A stretch of 10,182 nucleotides of DNA. Origin: Chloroflexota bacterium. Its GTDB lineage: Bacteria; Chloroflexota; Limnocylindria; Limnocylindrales; CSP1-4. The position numbers were made by a program, and so were the translations under genes. Of the stretch, positions 7,001 to 10,182 are shown piece after piece. The stretch spans positions 1-10,182 of the forward strand of contig JAJYGO010000256.1 in NCBI GenBank assembly GCA_021785115.1, in the 5' to 3' direction. Within the stretch, counting starts at the first letter, position 1. The number at the start of each line of letters is the position of its first letter. Below the pieces are notes generated by a model that was not told the DNA's origin, made no database searches, and worked only from the letters and a program-made list of their open reading frames with translations.

Positions 7001-7235
7001 CCCACACGTTGACGAGCGGCTCCTCGGCGCAGAACCCGAAGCAGCCGACCGGCGCGAGCGAGATGTCCAGCCCGCGCGTGTCGACCTCGTTCTTGAGGGC
7101 GTGGTAGACGGCCTCCGCCCCGTTGCCGGTGCCGCAGGTGCCCATGCCCACCGCGATCCGCGGCCGGGACGGCAGGAGCTTGGCGAGGCCGGCTTCGCGG
7201 ACCTCGGCGAAGGCGGCGAGGTCTTGGATCCTCAT
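4080..7235 (-). CDS. hoxF: HoxF diaphorase subunit fused to a GltD/NfnB-like FAD-NAD(P)H oxidoreductase
   Basis: HoxF exchanges electrons between the Fe-S chain and NAD(H) through FMN. The 1,051-residue protein contains, in order: a thioredoxin-like [2Fe-2S] domain (about 25-100; Cys34, Cys65, Cys69, with Asn38 where a fourth Cys could be); a NuoF/Nqo1 FMN-NADH domain (about 150-430) with RGRGGAGFLTGNKW, CNADEGDPGAY and CGEETALIASLEG; an SLBB-like linker; and a [4Fe-4S] domain with SCGKCVPC (Cys488, 491, 494) and Cys534. Typical HoxF ends near residue 560. Here a GltD/NfnB-like part follows: an Fe-S segment (CENSCPLHMNIP, GRVCQHPCDDRC), an FAD Rossmann motif VVGAGPTG (677-684), a second nucleotide motif VIGGGNAAID (807-816) with VYRRERKDMPA, the closing FAD motif YAGGDLITGASN, and a terminal RCLRCD. 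ATG 7235 overlaps the hoxE TGA (ATGA), with AAGGA upstream. It may connect H2 to both NAD(H) and NADP(H). Confidence 0.95.
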   Translation of the reverse strand: MRIQDLAAFAEVREAGLAKLLPSRPRIAVGMGTCGTGNGAEAVYHALKNEVDTRGLDISLAPVGCFGFCAEEPLVNVWAPGHPLLMLRRVRPNHVADILDALAHDSLPPAETVLCKIEAWDHLTGHVKYGTGYPDVPSWGAIPFFHGQVKIVLRNCGLINPDDIEEYVAVGGYQALYKVLIDQNPAAVIEQVKASKLRGRGGAGFLTGNKWEFLAKAPGPEKYLICNADEGDPGAYMNRNEIESDPHALIEGMLIAGYVTGAPRGIIYVRAEYPLAVMRLEQAIDQARAYGVLGDNVLGRNFAFDLDMVEGAGAFVCGEETALIASLEGKAGRPRTRPPFPAQKGLNGRPTNINNVETWYNIAPIVAKGPAWFTETGSPKSAGTKVFSLVGKVRNTGLVEMPLGTPLSTFIYDIGEGGTNGRDIKAVQTGGPSGGCIPADMFDTPVDYETLAQLGSIMGSGGMVVMDADNCMVDVARYFVEFTHSESCGKCVPCRVGLDKALRMLNRFTQGVATADDITLLDELCRMVRDTSLCALGGSAPNPVLTSLRHFRHEFEDHIVAKRCRAGVCEDLALSPCENSCPLHMNIPRFLQLYSEGRLEDAFLSVILDNPLPASTGRVCQHPCDDRCRRAGIDEPVNMRDVHRLIADEVLLTDRFETMVAKVRERRLEPTGREVAVVGAGPTGLACAYYLALFGHSVVVYDSRPAAGGMLRYALPEYRLPKHVLDKEIELIERVGVRFECNIDVGNDVSLNDLAHQYDAVFMAIGTWKEAWVYLPGTELTGVMPALPFLEAASRKQDVPVGKKVVVIGGGNAAIDSARTARRLGAEVTVVYRRERKDMPAIPEEIEAAEHEGVKVAYLAAPHRIIGDKSGQVRALEAVVTTPGEYDLSGRRRPVPTDEVIRLDCDTVVLAVGEKVDPDFSLASGLTLNEDGTIVVDRYSLETSRERFYAGGDLITGASNVSNAMGYGKKAARNIDKRLMGQKRYPRLLPEFVYAMEPPETPAEVGRHTPPERPADERVTSCEEVSLGLTPVAALAETSRCLRCDIRSTER

Positions 7236-7762
7236 CGGGAGCCGTCCTTGCGCAGCAGCTCCACATCGCGGATGAGGGCCTGCTCCTTGACGTGGCCCCG
7301 GATCGTGTGGTCGATCTCCGCCACGGGCGCCAGCGCGCACTGGCCGAAGCACGCCACGGTGCGGATGGTGAACCTGCGGTCCGGCGTCGTGAGCGTGAGC
7401 TTGTCGGCGGTGCCCGATTCCTCGAGGCCGAGCTGCAGCTTCACGCGCTCCAGGAGCGACCTCGAGCCGCGAGTGTGGCAGGCCGTGCCGCGGCAGATGG
7501 CGATGGTGTGGGTGCCCTGCGGGTCCAGGTTGAACAGCGCGTAGAACGTCGCCACCGCGTAGACCTGCGACTGCGGCGTGCCTGTTCGGAGCGCGACGTA
7601 CTCGAGCGTCTCCATCGGGAGGTACTTGTGGCGGTTGGCGTCCTGCAGCTTCTCGAGGATGCCGAGCAGCGCGCCGGGTCGGCCCGCGTGATCGCCGATG
7701 ATCCGGTCGATCAGGTCATGGTCGTCCACCCGGGGCAGCGCGGAGGCCAGCGCATTGGTCAT
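7232..7762 (-). CDS. hoxE: HoxE, NuoE-like [2Fe-2S] subunit of the NAD-linked hydrogenase
   Basis: This is a 176-residue thioredoxin-fold protein of the NuoE/HoxE (24-kDa) family, close to normal family length. It has an N-terminal helical part (residues 15-75, with LQDANRHKYLPMETLEYVA and VYAVATFYALF typical of NuoE) and a C-terminal ferredoxin-like fold with ligands Cys90, Cys95 (ICRGTACHTRG) and Cys138, Cys142 (ACFGQCALAP). It is thought to be an additional electron entry or exit point next to HoxF. It is the first gene of the hydrogenase operon: about 660 bases without a clear gene lie upstream, and its TGA overlaps the hoxF ATG as ATGA. The ATG at 7762 has GGAG six bases upstream. The operon promoter should lie before this gene, but I see no convincing -35/-10 pair. 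Confidence 0.95.
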   Translation of the reverse strand: MTNALASALPRVDDHDLIDRIIGDHAGRPGALLGILEKLQDANRHKYLPMETLEYVALRTGTPQSQVYAVATFYALFNLDPQGTHTIAICRGTACHTRGSRSLLERVKLQLGLEESGTADKLTLTTPDRRFTIRTVACFGQCALAPVAEIDHTIRGHVKEQALIRDVELLRKDGSR

Positions 7763-7786
7763 CGGACTCTCCAGAGCAGAAGACCG

Positions 7787-7799
7787 TGCCCCTGGGGCA
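7787..7799. promoter_or_regulatory. Perfect 6-1-6 palindrome in the hoxE leader, possible operator
   Basis: TGCCCCTGGGGCA is a perfect inverted repeat with a one-base centre. It ends 24 bases before the hoxE ATG and just upstream of its Shine-Dalgarno. The position suits a repressor site or an mRNA hairpin. No known regulator consensus is recognised, and GC-rich palindromes arise by chance. Confidence 0.2.
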
Positions 7800-8366
7800 G
7801 GCAGCCGAAGCCCGGCCCGCGGGACGCACGGCGACTGGGCACAGCGTCCGTCCCGGCGGCCCTGCGGTGAAGTGCCGTCAGGGAGGCGGAGGTACTGGCG
7901 CGGCGGCCGGGCGGCATGGGCCGGGGCCCGGGCCTGACCTGCGGTTGGTCACTTCCGGCAGCCGCCGATCTTGCGCCGCGTGCGGGCGCGCCGACGCAGG
8001 AACGCGCAGCGCCATCCGCACGCTCGACGCGCAGCCGCGTGAGGTTCTGGAGCCGCTCGCAACTGTCCAGGTCACGGACCTGCGCGAGGGGCTCGCCTCG
8101 CACCTCGACAAAGGACAGGTCGATGACGGGGACGCTGTGCAGATCAGGACCGCGGGCGCACGGCCGCCGAGAAGTGAAGGGGATGTCGTTCCCGGCGCTA
8201 CTGGCGGCTGGCGGCAGGGCCCGCTGCTGGCGCGCGCAAACGCTCAGGTTCACCGTGACGAAATCGAGGGTCTGACGCAGCGGGCACGCCAGAGCACTGC
8301 AACTACAGCGAAGGCATGCCGGATGGCTCGAGCGTGACTGATCCTCCAGCCTGGGCCAGGAACCTC

Positions 8367-8388
8367 GGACATTCCAGCTGGGAAGTCC
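8367..8388. repeat. Imperfect 22-bp palindrome with CCAGCTGG core
   Basis: Symmetry is centred between 8377 and 8378. The outer GGAC/GTCC and the inner perfect 8-mer CCAGCTGG match, with two mismatched pairs between them. It starts about 31 bases after the stop of the small membrane-protein gene, so it could be a 3' hairpin of that gene (no T-run) or a protein-binding site. Confidence 0.25.
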
Positions 8389-8419
8389 CGGTCCTTGGAC
8401 TGCTCGAGTTGGCCCGGAG

Positions 8420-8623
8420 TCACCCGCGTGGGCGTGTCCCGCCCCTAGGCGTGACTAGCGATAGCAGGGCTATCCCGACCACGGGGGACAAGAGCAGTGA
8501 CGCCAATCCCCAAGCAACCTGGCTGAAACCGCGTCGGCGGGCCGCGATGCCGACGAGCCAAGCGCCGAGCACCCATGCGGCGGCAAAGGCAATCCGATCG
8601 ATCGTGTAGAGCGTGTCCGTCAT
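8420..8623 (-). CDS. Small two-helix membrane protein of unknown function
   Basis: This 67-residue protein has two predicted membrane helices, about residues 11-27 (IAFAAAWVLGAWLVGIA) and 36-57 (VAWGLASLLLSPVVGIALL). A short basic loop (ARRRGFSQ) between them would by the positive-inside rule face the cytoplasm, and the C-terminus is basic. The pattern of an Arg-rich turn, an aromatic, W-x3-(S/L)LL-x-P and a second helix is common in tiny bacterial membrane proteins of unknown role. ATG 8623 was chosen because the hydrophobic pattern begins there. The frame stays open much further upstream, but that part is Arg/Pro-rich and shadow-like. The Shine-Dalgarno is weak (GGA about five bases upstream). 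Codon third positions are less GC-rich than in the hydrogenase genes. No functional link to neighbours is visible. Confidence 0.5.
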   Translation of the reverse strand: MTDTLYTIDRIAFAAAWVLGAWLVGIAARRRGFSQVAWGLASLLLSPVVGIALLSLVTPRGGTRPRG

Positions 8624-9044
8624 CGTCCGACAATCACGTCTGCTTCGAGCGCCTATGGTCGGCCTGCGAGGGCGGGGCGTCAAGCACTTGGTCGGCGAGG
8701 TGTCGACGGCGAGGAGCCGGCCGCTCGCTACCTTCGCCCTCGCCCCGGCGTCGCTGCACCATGGGCCGCGACTGGGCCGTGGCGCGTCTGACTGGACATC
8801 CGCCTGCGAACACACCGAGCGGTGGTCGGCGCGGACGGCACCGTCGTCCTCCCGGTCGTCCGGGCGCCGAGCGGCGGCGGGGTCGGGCTCCTCGTGCTGT
8901 CGCGCGACGGGCGCTCGGCGGCGGGCCCCGCCTGGCTGCCGTCGGATCGCAGCACGTTGATCCACTCGCCGCCGAGGAAACGGCAAGTTCTCGCCAGCCT
9001 GGCTCGAGCGCCACGTGCAGAGCGTGGCTCCGCCCCGACCCTGG
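8624..9044. other. About 420 bases without a convincing complete gene
   Basis: No recognisable gene, RNA or repeat is seen between the small membrane-protein gene and the lipoprotein gene. The only coding-like signal is the plus-strand fragment starting at 8822. Other frames give Arg/Ser/Pro-rich shadow translations. Confidence 0.5.
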
Positions 9045-9112
9045 TCACCCTGACGGGCAGATTGCCTGGTTGGGCGCTGGCTCGGTGCGCAGGAGAGCGG
9101 CGGCCGCCTTGA
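8822..9112 (+). pseudogene. Coding-like plus-strand fragment, possible gene remnant
   Basis: In this frame 45 of the 46 codons from 8822 to 8959 end in G or C, and the translation is protein-like with hydrophobic strands (GTVVLPVV, GVGLLVLSRDGRS). After about 8960 the bias fades and the translation becomes basic. The only start is GTG 8822, without a Shine-Dalgarno, and a stop lies 11 codons upstream. The ORF also runs 68 bases into the 3' end of the lipoprotein gene on the other strand. It may be a decayed fragment of an older gene, or a compositional accident. I do not recognise a family. Confidence 0.22.
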
Positions 9113-9548
9113 CGTCAACCACCCCCTGCTCCAACTGGCCGAGCGCCCAGCTCACGCTCCCGAGGCCGCTCGGTGGCGCGCTGGCGCCGGGAGCCTGCTG
9201 CCCCTCGAAGAACGCCGCCGCGCCGGCGAGATCCTCTGCCGCGGCGCGAATGGCGTTCGCCTGAGGGTCCGCTCGGCCGGAGGCGGTGTACGCGCCGTAC
9301 ACCTCCTTGATCGGACTGAGGACGGCCTCCGCGGCGTTGAGGACCTCGGTGCCCGGGGCGCCGGATCCCACGGCGCTGCGCAGGGAAGGCACCCCCCGAG
9401 CGGCGGTGAGCAGCCGGCCCAGCGCGGCGCAGTCGTCTGCAGCAGGCGAGGCGACGCCGCCCGGCCGCGTGGCGGTGCTGGTCGGCGTGCAGCCGAGCGC
9501 GACGACCAGCACGACCACCGCGGGACCGAATTGCCTGAGTCTCGCCAT
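9045..9548 (-). CDS. Predicted secreted lipoprotein of unknown function
   Basis: This 167-residue protein begins with a lipoprotein signal peptide: MARLRQ, a hydrophobic core (residues 8-18) and the lipobox VALGC with the acylated Cys at residue 20. A Thr/Pro/Gly-rich linker follows, typical of an extended tether after the lipid anchor. The mature domain (about 35-160) is Ala-rich and probably helical, with Cys40 and Cys164 as the only other cysteines, which could form a disulfide. I recognise no family. Codon use is strongly GC3-biased, so the frame is credible. The start is ATG 9548, and only a weak AAG-rich sequence precedes it. It lies 28 bases after the small ORF that follows the 6-phosphogluconate dehydrogenase gene, so these may be transcribed together. 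The predicted location is the outer face of the cytoplasmic membrane. Confidence 0.75.
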   Translation of the reverse strand: MARLRQFGPAVVVLVVALGCTPTSTATRPGGVASPAADDCAALGRLLTAARGVPSLRSAVGSGAPGTEVLNAAEAVLSPIKEVYGAYTASGRADPQANAIRAAAEDLAGAAAFFEGQQAPGASAPPSGLGSVSWALGQLEQGVVDVKAAAALLRTEPAPNQAICPSG

Positions 9549-9576
9549 CTTGACTTGGCCGGACCTCGGACCGGGC

Positions 9577-9696
9577 TCAGGGGGTGAAGAGCACGTCGAC
9601 CTTGATGGACCCCTTGAGCGAGTCCGTGAACGCCCTGGCGTCGAACTCGGGGTCGGCCGCCGCGAGATCGGAGAGCATCTTCCCGCCGGCGATCAT
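9577..9696 (-). CDS. Small 39-residue ORF after the gnd gene, coding-like, unknown
   Basis: ATG 9696 opens a 39-residue frame (MIAGGKMLSD near the start, SLKGSIKVDVLFTP at the end) in which nearly every codon ends in G or C. The same frame is open back to the stop of the 6-phosphogluconate dehydrogenase gene (14 more codons, including RAIAAR), without another start. No Shine-Dalgarno is clear. It could be a small protein, or the surviving C-terminal end of a larger gene whose front was deleted. The protein-like sequence continuing upstream of the only ATG favours the remnant reading. I recognise no family. It lies between gnd and the lipoprotein gene on the same strand. Confidence 0.4.
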   Translation of the reverse strand: MIAGGKMLSDLAAADPEFDARAFTDSLKGSIKVDVLFTP

Positions 9697-9738
9697 CCGT
9701 GCGGCGATGGCTCGGGGACTTGCTCTACCCGCTTGGGG

Positions 9739-10182
9739 TTACTTCGCCCGGCTGCCGTCGCCCTTCACCTCCGCGTGGCCCCCGAAGCCCCAGCGCATGG
9801 CCGACAGGACCTTGTTGCCGTAGGTCTCCTCGCCCCGCGAGGAGAAGCGGGAGTAGAGCGCGGTGGTCAGCACCGGCGCAGGCGCGGAGGTCTCGATCGC
9901 CGCGATGCTGGTCCACCGGCCCTCGCCCGAATCGGCCACTGTGCCGCCGAAGCCCTCGAGGTTCGGGTCGGCGGCCATCGCCTGGGCGGTGAGGTCGAGC
10001 AGCCACGACGCGATCACGCTGCCGCGTCGCCAGACCTCGGCGACGGCAGGCAGGTCGAGGTCGTACTGGTAAAGCTCCGGATCCGCGAGCGGGCTGGTCT
10101 CGGCGTTGACCTCGCGGTTGCCCGCGCCGGCATTCGCGTGGTGGAGGATGTTGAACCCCTCCGCGTACGCCGCCATGACGCC
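9739..10182 (-). CDS. gnd: 6-phosphogluconate dehydrogenase (decarboxylating), C-terminal part, 5' end cut by window edge
   Basis: This cytoplasmic enzyme oxidatively decarboxylates 6-phosphogluconate to ribulose 5-phosphate. Only the C-terminal 147 residues are in the window, all from the helical substrate-binding and dimerisation domain. Visible family motifs are YAEGFNIL, the [23 protein letters not shown] stretch, the phosphogluconate-binding [26 protein letters not shown] and the final [17 protein letters not shown]. The SGEGRWT wording and the early end match the short (about 300-330 residue) form of the family rather than the long E. coli type. It ends with TAA, the only ochre stop among the genes here. 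Its coenzyme preference cannot be judged because the N-terminal Rossmann domain is outside the window. Confidence 0.95.
   Translation of the reverse strand, partial: GVMAAYAEGFNILHHANAGAGNREVNAETSPLADPELYQYDLDLPAVAEVWRRGSVIASWLLDLTAQAMAADPNLEGFGGTVADSGEGRWTSIAAIETSAPAPVLTTALYSRFSSRGEETYGNKVLSAMRWGFGGHAEVKGDGSRAK

Larger units (their letters stand above)
7763..8419. other. Gene-poor leader region upstream of hoxE
   Basis: This stretch of about 660 bases lies between the small membrane-protein gene and hoxE. It presumably holds the hydrogenase operon promoter, but no clear consensus elements are visible. It contains two dyads (listed separately) and a tandem CTGGCGG repeat near 8203-8216. Open frames on both strands are Arg/Pro/Ser-rich and look like shadows. 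A minus-strand stretch around 8040-8150 reads somewhat protein-like (VIDLSFVEVRGE) but has no supported start or recognisable family. Confidence 0.5.

Noticed and set aside
3364..7266. Upstream part of a long minus-strand frame that runs continuously into the hoxY frame (2833-7266)
   Set aside because: Only the last 176 codons (hoxY) are real. The rest is the off-frame shadow of hoxF, rich in Arg and Pro and lacking motifs.
5784..7544. 586-codon plus-strand open frame, and a similar one at 4212-5234
   Set aside because: Both lie antisense to hoxF and hoxE with no motif or ribosome site. They are mirror frames of GC3-biased genes.
7759..8253. 164-codon minus-strand frame whose TGA overlaps the hoxE ATG as ATGA
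   Set aside because: The overlap looks like coupling, but the translation is Ser/Arg/Pro-rich without a family pattern, the start has no ribosome site, and codon bias is weaker than in the real genes. The overlap is probably chance.
7786..8337. 183-codon plus-strand frame in the hoxE upstream region
   Set aside because: Parts read smoothly (TDLREGLASHLDKGQ), but third-position bias is only moderate, no ribosome site is seen, and the opposite strand is equally open. Not supportable as a gene.
8420..9118. 232-codon version of the small membrane protein
   Set aside because: The first 165 codons are Arg/Pro/Ser-rich and overlap a region with a better plus-strand coding signal. The membrane-protein pattern begins only at ATG 8623.
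1..10182. tRNA or rRNA genes, CRISPR arrays, insertion sequences, phage attachment sites
   Set aside because: I scanned both strands by eye. There is no cloverleaf-like or rRNA-like stretch, no spaced direct repeats, no transposase or integrase motifs, and no flanking inverted repeats.

Overview
The window is a very GC-rich bacterial chromosome segment in which every confidently called gene lies on the minus strand. It reads in transcription order from the right edge to the left. Codons in the clear genes end almost always in G or C. Nothing here fixes the phylum. The mix of a pentose-phosphate gene, a NAD-type [NiFe] hydrogenase and a cobalamin gene would fit a high-GC actinobacterium or one of several uncultured high-GC soil or subsurface lineages, and I leave that open.

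Right part (10182 to 7763): the C-terminal half of a short-type 6-phosphogluconate dehydrogenase is followed by a 39-residue ORF with strongly coding-like codon use, a small secreted lipoprotein of unknown function, a gene-poor stretch holding a coding-like fragment on the plus strand, a 67-residue two-helix membrane protein, and about 660 bases with no convincing gene. These genes look like ordinary or decaying accessory material.

Centre (7762 to 1371): a five-cistron operon for a soluble NAD-linked [NiFe] hydrogenase of the HoxEFUYH type (group 3d), in the order hoxE, hoxF, hoxU, hoxY, hoxH. The genes are tightly coupled: hoxE/hoxF share ATGA, hoxU/hoxY share TGATG, and the hoxF-hoxU and hoxY-hoxH gaps are under ten bases, with Shine-Dalgarno sequences built on the preceding TAG stop. 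HoxH and HoxY form the Ni-Fe catalytic module. HoxU carries electrons along Fe-S clusters to HoxE and HoxF, where FMN reduces NAD+.

Two features make this operon unusual. First, HoxF is about 1,050 residues long because a complete GltD/NfnB-like FAD and NAD(P)H-binding oxidoreductase is fused to its C-terminus. This suggests a hydrogenase handling two pyridine-nucleotide pools, or electron bifurcation. Second, hoxU is interrupted by one in-frame amber codon at the boundary between its [2Fe-2S]/His-Cys part and its two-[4Fe-4S] ferredoxin part, with all cluster ligands intact on both sides.

Left part (1370 to 1): a 177-base spacer containing a nested hairpin, then cobyric acid synthase (CobQ), cut by the window edge. 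No hydrogenase maturation genes (hoxW, hyp) lie in the window.
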